Virus record (IMG/VR): IMGVR_UViG_3300022752_000073
Location: 1-60,129 of that record
Length of the DNA stretch: 60,129 bases
Direction: 5' to 3' (one strand)
DNA from: a virus
Made by a program: the position numbers and the translations under genes. The stretch's first letter is position 1, and each line of letters begins with the position of its first letter. The notes under the pieces are model-generated. The model was not told the origin of the DNA, made no database searches, and saw only the letters and a program-made list of their open reading frames with translations. Below are positions 42,878-50,718 of the stretch, piece by piece.

Positions 42878-43069
42878 TTAAAAAGAAGCGGCTTCACCGC
42901 CACAAAAAACAGGCATTTTCTTCAAGGTAACGTGTGCAGAACGGTGAACCAATTCGCCATCCAACCAGTACTCCACCCATGAAGTTGATTCGTTGTCATT
43001 GTCGATGGAACCTTCGCGTTTTTCAAGCAAAGAATCGTCCATTTCACCTTTTGTAGTGGTTACGATCAA
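42878..43069 (-). CDS. Small phage protein with TTG start (63 aa)
   Basis: No ATG or GTG fits, but TTG at 43069 is preceded by AAGGAG at the right distance. Product: IVTTTKGEMDDSLLEKREGS..ND.E...WVEYWLDGELVHRSAHVTLKK, a pattern known from other phages between structural genes. Role unknown. Confidence 0.65.
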   Translation of the reverse strand: MIVTTTKGEMDDSLLEKREGSIDNDNESTSWVEYWLDGELVHRSAHVTLKKMPVFCGGEAASF

Positions 43070-43079
43070 TTTGAACTCC

Positions 43080-43505
43080 TTATGCGATACGTATAATTGC
43101 TGAAGTATTGGTAACAGCGGGAAACTGCACCGTGAAGGTAGTGGTAGAGGTTTTGTCGTTACCAAAGTCTAAAACACAAACCGTTGGGTTGCCGCCGCCG
43201 CTCTTATAAATCAAAGCCCCGCGAGCGGTTAAAGCAGCCGACCATACTGCATTAGCAAACGACAAATAAGCAATATCCCCGGAACTTCCCGTTGTAGGGG
43301 TTTGGCTTACCGTAAGAGTGTATCCCCCAGCGGTGTACCCAGTAGCTACAACCTCCCCAACGGATGTGTAAACATTCGTTGTCTGATCCAATGTAGCTGC
43401 ATTGGTATACAAAGCTATCTTGAATGTGTCAGACGTAAAGTTGTATTGACCATTTGCAAGACCTGTTTTAAAAACATTACACGTCCAATTTCCAGTAAAC
43501 GCCAT
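43080..43505 (-). CDS. Minor virion protein (141 aa)
   Basis: Beta-rich; paralogue of the 158-aa protein downstream. Contains YNFTSDTFKIALYTNAATLDQTTNVYT and GYTAGGYTLT. This type is frequent in phage structural modules. Start overlaps the adaptor gene stop by one base. Confidence 0.6.
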   Translation of the reverse strand: MAFTGNWTCNVFKTGLANGQYNFTSDTFKIALYTNAATLDQTTNVYTSVGEVVATGYTAGGYTLTVSQTPTTGSSGDIAYLSFANAVWSAALTARGALIYKSGGGNPTVCVLDFGNDKTSTTTFTVQFPAVTNTSAIIRIA

Positions 43506-44161
43506 TACGTCACCGCCTGTCTAAACTGACCAGAACGATAAGCATCTTGACGCTCCATGCCGTCGCCAAGGCGTTTTGCAAGGGCAAGGGCTTCATTGTA
43601 TTTTGTGTTGTACAAAGTAACCATATCAGCCTCACCCTTCATGTAAGTGATGGCCTCTACCAAAGTACCGTACAACAAAACACTGTCGAAATTGTCGCCA
43701 AGCCACGTAGTGCTTGCAGTGACTATGGATTCTGGATAATAGTAATAATGAAGTTCTACGGTATAGGTTGCGTCAGGAGTTGGGCCTAGGATAAACGAAA
43801 GTTCGTTTGTTATTACATTGGACACCACTGTCGGGCCAAACAAGGCGTAGTACTTTGGTATGGCTGTGTCTGTCGGGCTTGGATAAGACTGGCGTATAAA
43901 ATTAACGTCCTTGTTCAACAAATACTCATATTCACCACCACTGATTACAGCCAATGAATAAACCGCCAAGAAATCATTTGGGGCTGATAGGTATTTGTTA
44001 CCTGATGTAATTGTCCCCGTCATATTTTTACGTATAGACGGAAACTGAACGGAGTTGTAAATGCGCTGCTCCGCCTGCTCAATGAACGTATTCATATCCG
44101 CAGTGGGGAACGTGTTCTCTGTGTAATCAGAGACGGCAGTTACAAGAGCCGTATAGTTCAC
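43505..44161 (-). CDS. Head-tail adaptor protein (218 aa)
   Basis: MNYTALVTAVSDYTENTFPTADMNTFIEQAEQRIYNSVQFP is the usual N-terminus of podovirus adaptor proteins below the portal. A helical C-terminal half (LVEAITYMKGEADMV..YN.KYNEALALAKRLG) fits this. Overlaps the gene upstream by 4 bp. Confidence 0.7.
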   Translation of the reverse strand: MNYTALVTAVSDYTENTFPTADMNTFIEQAEQRIYNSVQFPSIRKNMTGTITSGNKYLSAPNDFLAVYSLAVISGGEYEYLLNKDVNFIRQSYPSPTDTAIPKYYALFGPTVVSNVITNELSFILGPTPDATYTVELHYYYYPESIVTASTTWLGDNFDSVLLYGTLVEAITYMKGEADMVTLYNTKYNEALALAKRLGDGMERQDAYRSGQFRQAVT

Positions 44162-44424
44162 GCCATCGGCCCCCGAGCCATCACGCCTTTAGTGGCTGCA
44201 CCAGTACCACGGATTTTGATCCCAGAAGTTTTAGGCTCCTTGTAAGGATCGCGGCTGATATTGCCAACAGACATGTTGACATCATTAGCAGTCATTCGGT
44301 TGCCACCTTGATACCCACTGTTCTTGATGTCCACACCAGACTTACCGTCCATGGTATGGGGTTCAGCATAGACTTCAGCTTGGCCGACTTCTTTGCCGCC
44401 AACCTTGTTGCTAAATTTAGCCAT
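44158..44424 (-). CDS. Small basic protein (88 aa)
   Basis: ATG 44424 after GGAGG. Gly/Lys-rich, low complexity, with GGKEVGQAEVYAEPHTMDGKSGVD. One of a series of small basic proteins between 44158 and 48160. Role unknown, possibly DNA or capsid-inner-surface binding. Confidence 0.55.
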   Translation of the reverse strand: MAKFSNKVGGKEVGQAEVYAEPHTMDGKSGVDIKNSGYQGGNRMTANDVNMSVGNISRDPYKEPKTSGIKIRGTGAATKGVMARGPMA

Positions 44425-44425
44425 A

Positions 44426-44629
44426 TTAGCCTCCGCGCTTGTAAGTGAAGGACGACTTTTTCTGATTGGCCACTTTGGCCAAACCACGACCCAACTGCTT
44501 CATTTGCAAATTGGTCTTGCCGCCTTTAGCCAGCTTAGTCATAGGCTTGCCGGGATGCATGTGTTTTTCGTGCTTATGCACGGCACCAGCAATCATTTTC
44601 TTGTCTTGCTTTAAATCTTTTTTGTCCAT
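44426..44629 (-). CDS. Small basic protein (67 aa)
   Basis: MDKKDLKQDKKMIAGAVHKHEKHMHPGKPMTKLAKGG: Lys/His-rich start, a motif frequent in phage structural regions. The C-terminus is also basic (YKRGG). Likely binds nucleic acid or the virion interior. Confidence 0.6.
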   Translation of the reverse strand: MDKKDLKQDKKMIAGAVHKHEKHMHPGKPMTKLAKGGKTNLQMKQLGRGLAKVANQKKSSFTYKRGG

Positions 44630-44638
44630 ATTAGACTC

Positions 44639-45067
44639 CTAAGTTACGCTTACCGTTACTGTACCAAGTTCTACAGCCAACACCAAGTTATTTGGCGTAA
44701 GAGCAGCATCAAAATTTCGGGCCCCCCCTACTGGGTTCCAACCCCACTGAAACACTCGACTACCTGCTTCTGGGTAACCAAACCCGTCTACGGCTACACT
44801 GTTTGTCAACAAAATCTGCAATCCGTTTTGTCCTGAAACTTTATAGCTCACATCCGGACGCGGTTCACGCACTGCTTGCGGATCATCAACTGGATACATA
44901 CCAAGTTGTAATTGCGGATGGTCAGGATCCCAGCATTCGTGGCACACCTTAATTTTGAACGGCCTTGTCTTGACCGTCTGGGTACGCAACTCTTTAAGCA
45001 TATACCTCTGCGCACAACGATCACACTCCGCAATCGCATATTTGCCTGAAGCAAACCGATTAGGCAT
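44639..45067 (-). CDS. Zinc-ribbon virion-region protein (142 aa)
   Basis: ATG 45067 overlaps the upstream stop (ATGCCTAA). CDRC at about 15-18 and CHEC at about 43-46, followed by DPDHPQLQ, form a four-Cys zinc site. The C-terminal part is beta-rich. I recall this layout from phage proteins near tail adaptor genes. Function unknown. Confidence 0.65.
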   Translation of the reverse strand: MPNRFASGKYAIAECDRCAQRYMLKELRTQTVKTRPFKIKVCHECWDPDHPQLQLGMYPVDDPQAVREPRPDVSYKVSGQNGLQILLTNSVAVDGFGYPEAGSRVFQWGWNPVGGARNFDAALTPNNLVLAVELGTVTVSVT

Positions 45068-45992
45068 AGAACATGTTCCTTGGCACAAACCGCAAAGGAG
45101 ATGTATCTCGGTCTTCCGCAGCGGCCAAATCCCACTGCTGCTCATATTCCATCTTCAACCCAATAACTCGCTGTTGGTCTACTCCGGGCAACTTTGTGCT
45201 CAACTGATAAGCCAGCCCAGCCACCATACAAGGGATAAAGCGGAATGGGATGTCTTGAACCTTCACGCCGGAACCAGCATCCTGAATACGCCGCATACGG
45301 TAGTACACAAACATGTACTGATCACCCGGTGCATTTGGCGTTGGCCAAACGTTAATTGCCGGAAGGTTTTGAACTGTGATAGCCGCACCAGAAGTGTGCG
45401 CTGCTGCCGTCGTGTTATTTTGCCCGCGAGCGCAGTTAAGCAACTGGTTGTTTACAGGGTCTACGTTAGGGTAGCTGATGGTTTCGCTACCAATTTTGAT
45501 AAAACCGGCAGTTGTCAGATTGGCCACCGACGACACTGTAATTGTGGTGTCAGTACTGGTAATGGTTGCAGCCAATGTGGCTGTGCTTAGATTTTCTTGT
45601 CCAGATTGGCGATTGAACCAAACCTGAATAGGACGGCCTTGCGCTAATTTGTTTGGCAAGCTCATGTAGGTGGGTTCTGAAATCCGACTGATGTTGATAT
45701 CAATCTGATTGCTTGTAGCATTGTTCTGACGGATCACAGTGTCCAACAGATCAATCGTATCTACGGGTACTGGATAGATGGCTTGCCCAGTCACCATGGG
45801 GATCTGACCTTGCTCAACCGTCCAGAAATTAATGCCTCGGTTGGCCCACTCGATGGTCAAGATGTTTAAAGACCTGCGGGCCGTGCGAAAGTTATAGCCT
45901 GTACGCAATTCCTGACCGCAACGCTCAAACGCCTCCTCAATGAGGTCGTTCATGTCGAGATTAAAGACTGAGGTTCCGGTAGTCGTGGCCAT
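45060..45992 (-). CDS. Tail tubular/adaptor protein (310 aa)
   Basis: N-terminus FNLDMNDLIEEAFERCGQELRTGYNFRTARRSLNILTIEWANRG is typical of a podovirus stem or tail-tube protein family. A beta domain with TLAATITSTDTTITVSS and a C-terminal helical part (YQLSTKLPGVDQQRV..LK.EYE.QW..A) follow. Expected to join the portal ring to the hub. Confidence 0.7.
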   Translation of the reverse strand: MATTTGTSVFNLDMNDLIEEAFERCGQELRTGYNFRTARRSLNILTIEWANRGINFWTVEQGQIPMVTGQAIYPVPVDTIDLLDTVIRQNNATSNQIDINISRISEPTYMSLPNKLAQGRPIQVWFNRQSGQENLSTATLAATITSTDTTITVSSVANLTTAGFIKIGSETISYPNVDPVNNQLLNCARGQNNTTAAAHTSGAAITVQNLPAINVWPTPNAPGDQYMFVYYRMRRIQDAGSGVKVQDIPFRFIPCMVAGLAYQLSTKLPGVDQQRVIGLKMEYEQQWDLAAAEDRDTSPLRFVPRNMFYA

Positions 45993-45994
45993 GA

Positions 45995-46261
45995 TTACTT
46001 CATTTTCTTAAGTGTTTGCGCCAGACGAGCACGTTGTCCTACTTTACCGGACTTTTTTGCAGCCGCAGCAAGTTTTTTTGCGGGGATCTTTTCACCAGCT
46101 TTAACACCCAATTCTTTTTTTAAAGCACCGGGTTTTTTAATAGCACTGGCAATCCAATTCTTAGCAGAGCCGCCTTTTTTCATGGTTTCTACGCCACGAC
46201 CTTTAAGGATGTCCGCTTGGGTAACTTTGCCATCACCCGTTAAATCAGGAAACTTTGCCAT
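45995..46261 (-). CDS. Small basic protein with EF-hand-like loop (88 aa)
   Basis: DLTGDGKVTQAD at 6-17 has the spacing of a dockerin/EF-hand calcium loop. Then comes IKKPGALKKELGVKAGEKIPAKKLAAAAKKSGKVGQRARLAQTL, a motif widespread in phage structural modules. Probably a virion-associated protein; calcium binding is only predicted. Confidence 0.6.
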   Translation of the reverse strand: MAKFPDLTGDGKVTQADILKGRGVETMKKGGSAKNWIASAIKKPGALKKELGVKAGEKIPAKKLAAAAKKSGKVGQRARLAQTLKKMK

Positions 46262-46599
46262 TATCGGAACCTCGCTGTTTTCTGAGCTATGCTCTTGGGT
46301 TGCGCTACAAATTGTTTGCCGGTTTTCTTACCAGCCCGCTTTGCCCGTGTGGTAGCAGCGTACTCAGAAGGACTGAGACTTTTGATCGCAGCTTCCGGCA
46401 AGTAACGTTCGCCTGTTTTGCTAGACGGTTTTCCACTTTTGGTACGCCATTTCTGATCGCCCCAATCTTTGAGAGATTTTTGAGGGGCTGCTAATCCACC
46501 ACCAGCTTTTTTCTTTACGCTTGCACAATGGGCTTTTTGTGAAAACCCTTTCGGATGTTCACAGTCAATAGAGTCCTTGTACTTTTTTGACCAAGTCAT
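46261..46599 (-). CDS. Small basic protein (112 aa)
   Basis: ATG 46599 in an ATGA overlap with the gene upstream. Begins MTWSKKYKDSIDCEHPKGFSQKAHC with two Cys and His. Lys-rich throughout. Member of the small basic series. Confidence 0.6.
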   Translation of the reverse strand: MTWSKKYKDSIDCEHPKGFSQKAHCASVKKKAGGGLAAPQKSLKDWGDQKWRTKSGKPSSKTGERYLPEAAIKSLSPSEYAATTRAKRAGKKTGKQFVAQPKSIAQKTARFR

Positions 46600-46868
46600 T
46601 TGTACCCACCGCCAGCCGCCTTGTACCTCTTGGCAACAAGTTGCGCTTTTCTGGCCGACCATTGACCTGCACCGGTGCCTTGAGTCGCCGCTGCTTTTAC
46701 TTGAGCAACGATGCGTTTGCGCAGACTGGGTTTGGTGTAGTTACCAGCAGCATTTACCTCGCCGCCCTCTTTGTACTGGGTGAAATCAGTGTCATCCCGA
46801 CGAGGCTTCTTAGCCCCGCTCGGCATTTTGCTGGCGCGGATTGCGCCCATACCACGGGATGCCATCAT
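46596..46868 (-). CDS. Small basic protein (90 aa)
   Basis: Starts MMASRGMGAIRASKMPSGAKKP; C-terminal half AAATQGTGAGQWSARKAQLVAKRYKAAGGGY is helical and basic. The typical GMGAI...K pattern occurs in phage structural regions. Coupled to the gene after it. Confidence 0.6.
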   Translation of the reverse strand: MMASRGMGAIRASKMPSGAKKPRRDDTDFTQYKEGGEVNAAGNYTKPSLRKRIVAQVKAAATQGTGAGQWSARKAQLVAKRYKAAGGGYK

Positions 46869-46871
46869 AAT

Positions 46872-47378
46872 TTAACGGGCGTAACCGCCGCCTTTCATGG
46901 TAATCATAGTACCTTTAGTCTTGCCTTTGGTGGCGCAACCGTCAGCACGTTTGGAAGCGGAAGAAACGGAGCCGCCCTTTTTGTAACCCTCGTCTTTTAA
47001 CCCCTGCCTTACACCTTTTTTAAAGTTAGCGCGGTCGGTCATACCCATTTTTTCTGATAAGTAAGCATCAGCATCGTCAAACTTATCTCCGATGTATTGA
47101 CCTGCCCTTTCAAGATACGCCGCAGGGGTGCCCAATACGCCACTGCGAGTTGCGGCTTTTTGTTGGCGGTTATAACCTTCTTGCCTTCCTTGATCCCGCG
47201 CTGCTTTCGCCATATCTGCCCGATCAGCGCGTCTTTGCTCTAAATACTTTTCCTCGTTAGTAGGCCCAAACTTGGGGGCAAACTCAGTATTCGTTAAAGA
47301 CTGGTTGTAGGCTTTTTCCGCCTTCATGCGTTCTTTTTCATCCCGCGCTTCTTGAAGCATTTGTTCTTTAGTAGCCAT
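46872..47378 (-). CDS. Small basic protein with KGKTKG motif (168 aa)
   Basis: A highly charged helical first half (QEARDEKERMKAEKAYNQSL), then KKGGSVSSASKRADGCATKGKTKGTMITMKGGG at the end. The DG.ATKGKTKG element recurs in the next gene's product, so the two share a C-terminal module. Confidence 0.6.
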   Translation of the reverse strand: MATKEQMLQEARDEKERMKAEKAYNQSLTNTEFAPKFGPTNEEKYLEQRRADRADMAKAARDQGRQEGYNRQQKAATRSGVLGTPAAYLERAGQYIGDKFDDADAYLSEKMGMTDRANFKKGVRQGLKDEGYKKGGSVSSASKRADGCATKGKTKGTMITMKGGGYAR

Positions 47379-47393
47379 GATGGACTCCTTAAA

Positions 47394-47897
47394 TTAGCAC
47401 TTGCCGCCGTAGTTCATCTTTTTGGCCATTCCGCCTTTTTTCATCACACGGGAACCGATGCCGTTAGGCACACCGGATCCGGCCATCTTGACTTGCATAC
47501 CTTTGGTTTTACCCTTGGTTGCAACGCCATCACGGCTAGGAGCTGCTGTCTTGACTTTGCCCATTGAAGAAGCCGCCATGCCGCCAGAAGCCATTTTCTT
47601 GGACATGCCGCCTTTGTTCATTGTCAATTCGCCAATAACACGTTTCTTTTCCGCCATCAAATTGCGTTTGCCTTTAGCGGTCGATGCTTTTTCAGCATTA
47701 ACACGGCCAAGCTCTTCGAGACGATTCATGCGAGATGTATTTGCCATAGTATCACCACCTTTTGAAAATTTGCGGCCTTTGTCCGCGTTAGAAAACTCTT
47801 TGCCCACGGACTGTGGGACGCCTACTTTCTTCGCAAAAGCTGGACTATGTGCCACAGCCTCCATGAAATTATGTTGCTTTTTACTTGTGCTGGGCAT
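47394..47897 (-). CDS. Small basic protein with KGKTKG motif (167 aa)
   Basis: N-terminus SKKQHNFMEAVAHSPAFAKKVGVPQSVGKEFSNADKG is a known phage-protein pattern. Met/Gly/Lys-rich repeats (KKGGMAKKM, SGGMAASSMG) lead to SRDGVATKGKTKG, shared with the gene at 46872. Could coat DNA or the capsid interior. Confidence 0.6.
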   Translation of the reverse strand: MPSTSKKQHNFMEAVAHSPAFAKKVGVPQSVGKEFSNADKGRKFSKGGDTMANTSRMNRLEELGRVNAEKASTAKGKRNLMAEKKRVIGELTMNKGGMSKKMASGGMAASSMGKVKTAAPSRDGVATKGKTKGMQVKMAGSGVPNGIGSRVMKKGGMAKKMNYGGKC

Positions 47898-47905
47898 GAT
47901 CTACC

Positions 47906-48160
47906 TCAACAGTTCCAAGCTCTAAGACTTTTATTGATCCGTGAATTGGGATCGTTTGCGGTTTTGGCGCTGGTCAACTTTTTCTTCATACCAGTCATCC
48001 TTGCACAGAAAGAGTCGCGCCGTGAGCCGCCTTCGGGTTGAGGACGTTTTAACCCCGGCTTCCCCGGATTCGCTGCATTGTAGGACGCACGTCCCTTGGC
48101 GTTCAAGCCGCCTTTGGGGTTCTTGCCTTCTTTGCGCGTCCATGCGGGCGTCTTAGCCAT
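47906..48160 (-). CDS. DUF6321-like basic protein (84 aa)
   Basis: MAKTPAWTRKEGKNPKGGLNAKGR...PG.LK.P...GGSRR.SFCARM.GMK....S...ANDP.SRIN is a phage family I recall as DUF6321. ATG 48160 overlaps the upstream gene by 8 bp. Strongly conserved-looking; role unknown. Confidence 0.7.
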   Translation of the reverse strand: MAKTPAWTRKEGKNPKGGLNAKGRASYNAANPGKPGLKRPQPEGGSRRDSFCARMTGMKKKLTSAKTANDPNSRINKSLRAWNC

Positions 48161-48446
48161 AAAAGATCGTGATTCCAGTAACAGAACCAACGCTAAGAGT
48201 TAAATACAATCCAGAACTTGCCAAAATACCTTCGCCGGGAACTTGAATATAAAAAGTATTTGGTGTACCCAAACTTGCTATATCCATGGTGTATAAAACA
48301 TCGGCAGTAGCACTGCCATTACGAATTTCAAAAGTTGCGGCAGTGCTGGCTTTTGGGGATACAACTAACCCCTTTAGCCTTGAACGACTGCCATAATAAG
48401 AACCAGCCGCACTAAGGTGCGCTGATAAAACATCGGTTTGCATCAT
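48153..48446 (-). CDS. Minor structural protein (97 aa)
   Basis: Beta-rich: SRLKGLVVSPKASTAATFEIRNGSATADVLYTMDI resembles small phage virion proteins of the decoration type. Coupled to its neighbour by overlap. Confidence 0.55.
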   Translation of the reverse strand: MMQTDVLSAHLSAAGSYYGSRSRLKGLVVSPKASTAATFEIRNGSATADVLYTMDIASLGTPNTFYIQVPGEGILASSGLYLTLSVGSVTGITIFYG

Positions 48447-48461
48447 GATGCGATGCTCCTA

Positions 48462-48998
48462 TTAAGCGATACGGCTAAATACGTATGCAGTTGCGCTGGA
48501 GAACATGATTCTGAAACAAGCCAGACCGGTTACACCGGAGGGCACGGTCAACAGACCTGCGCCTGCACCAGAGCCAGCAGCGGCGGCGGCAGACAAAATA
48601 CCGTTAGTTGCCACAGCAATAGTCACAGTGTTTGCGCCAGCGGTGTTGTCAATATACAAGTCCATCACAGTACCAGCAGTTGCACCAAGTGCGGCACCAA
48701 GCAAAGTGCCGGTAGGCAAAGTAATGGTAGTAGCTGCGGCTGAGGTAGAAGTGATATAGCCTGTAGCAACTTGTGCTGCGGTGGCTGTAGCCGTTGCATT
48801 GATAGCAGCGGTGCTTGGGTGATTCTGGTCAGTAAAAACCAGATTGGTAGCCGTTACTGTAGTAGCGGCCAAAGTGGTCACACTAGTGGCTGTGCCAAGA
48901 GTGGAGGTTGTAGTAACTGCGCCGGTGTTGGCGTCAATAGAAATAGTTTGAAAGCCGTTCTGCGAGCGAACTGGGCCGTTGAATGTGGTATTTGCCAT
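48462..48998 (-). CDS. Structural protein, possible decoration (178 aa)
   Basis: MANTTFNGPVRSQNGFQTIS, then Thr/Ala-rich beta repeats and a C-terminal GVTGLACFRIMFSSATAYVFSRIA. Typical composition of capsid decoration or fibre-base proteins. Preceded by a 100-bp non-coding gap with an inverted repeat. Confidence 0.6.
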   Translation of the reverse strand: MANTTFNGPVRSQNGFQTISIDANTGAVTTTSTLGTATSVTTLAATTVTATNLVFTDQNHPSTAAINATATATAAQVATGYITSTSAAATTITLPTGTLLGAALGATAGTVMDLYIDNTAGANTVTIAVATNGILSAAAAAGSGAGAGLLTVPSGVTGLACFRIMFSSATAYVFSRIA

Positions 48999-49022
48999 GA
49001 TGATTCCTTACATACAAGTTAG

Positions 49023-49061
49023 GCGCATCAATCTGTATGTCGTCAGCCGGGGCTGTTTGAT
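49023..49061. other. Inverted repeat in the leader of the 48998 gene
   Basis: GCATCAA pairs with TTGATGC, and within it CAGCC pairs with GGCTG. The two together form a long hairpin just before the ribosome site on the minus strand. May limit read-through from the HNH gene or control translation. Confidence 0.45.
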
Positions 49062-49101
49062 GCACCGGAAAGCCCGGATTAGCGTAGTTGTATCACGGTT
49101 C

Positions 49102-49695
49102 TTAAGTAGGGTCAACGAGTTTGTTAGATTTTGCTAAGTTTTCTTCTTGAGTAATAACCCGTAAGTTCCATGGAACGTGCAGGCCACATACCTCGTCAGA
49201 GCGTAGTGGAACGATATGGTCAACCACGTATTGCTCTCCAGTTGTCTTGGTCATTGTGATGGCAATTTGGTAAAGCTGTCGAATCTCGGACTTTTGTTTG
49301 CGTGTTAGCCACGGCGGTGTAGCATCCCGATGCTTCCGCCTGCGAACTTTGTTGTCTGCCAACACCTGTACTTTATTGTTGGTTTTCCACGTATTACGGT
49401 ACTCCCGCAATACATGCGCAGGACGTGTAGAAGCAGCGGCTATAACCTTTTCTCTATTATTCTCGTACCACTTATTCTTACGGTCTTTTACATCTTCACG
49501 CTTGTTGTACTGACGGAAGTAATTAACCCGAGTCTCTGCGGCGTGCTGCCACTCAACTCTAAGACATTCAACGCAAGCACCTTTGGTTTTGCGCGGCGCA
49601 ATGTGGCCGTGCTTGCAAGGCTCTCCAGTGAAGTAGTACTTAGCACCCGATGCCTTAGCTTCTGCTCGGGTTTTTGGTAAGTTTGTGGTGTCCAT
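49102..49695 (-). CDS. Free-standing HNH homing-type endonuclease (197 aa)
   Basis: N-terminal GEPCKHGHIAPR....GACVEC is a zinc-like site. A basic middle region follows. The HNH core is YVVDHIVPLRSDEVCGLHVPWNLRVITQEENLAKSNK at about 155-192. It interrupts the head operon between the capsid gene and the decoration gene, and has its own promoter (49723-49750) behind the capsid terminator. It has the look of an inserted mobile gene. Confidence 0.9.
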   Translation of the reverse strand: MDTTNLPKTRAEAKASGAKYYFTGEPCKHGHIAPRKTKGACVECLRVEWQHAAETRVNYFRQYNKREDVKDRKNKWYENNREKVIAAASTRPAHVLREYRNTWKTNNKVQVLADNKVRRRKHRDATPPWLTRKQKSEIRQLYQIAITMTKTTGEQYVVDHIVPLRSDEVCGLHVPWNLRVITQEENLAKSNKLVDPT

Positions 49696-49722
49696 AAATG
49701 CTCCTGCGACTTAGTTACAGGT

Positions 49723-49750
49723 AATGTACACGCTCTAAAATAAAAGTCAA
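49723..49750 (-). promoter_or_regulatory. Promoter of the HNH gene
   Basis: On the minus strand: TTGACT, 16-bp spacer, TACATT, about 28 bp before the ATG at 49695, with GCAGGAGC as ribosome site. Lies just past the capsid terminator. Confidence 0.55.
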
Positions 49751-49756
49751 ATGGGC

Positions 49757-49784
49757 AATAAAAAAGGCCCCGAAGGGCCTTTTC
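49757..49784 (-). terminator. Terminator after the capsid gene
   Basis: On the minus strand AAGGCCC, loop TTCG, GGGCCTT, then TTTTATT. A strong intrinsic terminator inside the late operon, probably lowering expression of tail genes relative to capsid. Confidence 0.85.
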
Positions 49785-49798
49785 TAGATACCAAAGTA

Positions 49799-50707
49799 TC
49801 AAGCTCCAGCGGAACCGTACATGCCCAGAGGGTCAGACCAGCCGAAGCTGTAACGCTCACGAGACTTGTAACGGACGTTGCCGGTATCGAAATCACCGTC
49901 CATTGACTGTTGCAACGGTGTACGCACGAAATGCTTCATGCCGTTTGGAACGTCTGTGGTCAGGAACCAAGCGTTTGTATCGGTCAAGAAGTGATTAATG
50001 GTGTAACCATCAGGGATGGAACCATTGTTCTTCAATGCGTTGATGTCGTTGTCAGCAGTAGACACACGCAATTCAGTTTCCAGCAAACGAGTTGCCGTGA
50101 ACTGCAAAGCGGGAGGAACCACCAGCTTTTTAGGCTTAGCAGCGATCAACAGGCCACGCTCGTCTGTCCACAAGCTGATTTGAATCACAGCGTTTTCCAA
50201 CGATGTTTCATTCAAGTCGGCAGGGGTAGATGGAATGTTGCTGTTGGTGCCACCAGAGATCAAAGGATGTGCTGACGAGAACAACGGTACGCCGTCACCA
50301 CCAACGTAACCGCTGTTGAAACCGTTGTTCAAAACGGAAGCAGCTTTTACTTGCTTGGTGTATGCCATAGCGCGAGCCAAAGCTTTGGTGTAACGAGCGG
50401 ACAACGAGTCATACAAGTTGTCTTCGATAGCCTCTTCAGTCAAGCTGAAGCCCAAAGCAATGGTTTCGTGGTTGTATCGAGCAGTCCATGCTTCCTGCGC
50501 ATTGTCATAAGCAATCGCAGAGCCCTCGTTCTTCACCGGAGCGGCGGAGAATCCAGACAGCTTGGTTTCCTCTTCAAAACTACGCTCCGAAGTTTCGGTT
50601 TCGTAGATCTCTTTGTGCTCTTCGCCGTACTTAGCGTATTCCAGACCAAACAAAGCGTTCAGGCCGGGGAGCAGCTCTTTCAATAGTTGTGCGCGTGAAA
50701 TTGCCAT
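49799..50707 (-). CDS. Major capsid protein, Mu gpT-like (302 aa)
   Basis: N-terminus AQLLKELLPGLNALFGLEYAKYGEEHKEIYET; centre VPLFSSAHPLISGGTNSN and LVVPPALQFTATRLLETE, as in Mu-like major head subunits (HK97 fold). Lies between decoration and scaffold genes and just before a strong terminator, as expected for the most abundant virion protein. No separate protease is seen. Confidence 0.85.
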   Translation of the reverse strand: MAISRAQLLKELLPGLNALFGLEYAKYGEEHKEIYETETSERSFEEETKLSGFSAAPVKNEGSAIAYDNAQEAWTARYNHETIALGFSLTEEAIEDNLYDSLSARYTKALARAMAYTKQVKAASVLNNGFNSGYVGGDGVPLFSSAHPLISGGTNSNIPSTPADLNETSLENAVIQISLWTDERGLLIAAKPKKLVVPPALQFTATRLLETELRVSTADNDINALKNNGSIPDGYTINHFLTDTNAWFLTTDVPNGMKHFVRTPLQQSMDGDFDTGNVRYKSRERYSFGWSDPLGMYGSAGA

Positions 50708-50718
50708 GATTTAGCTCC

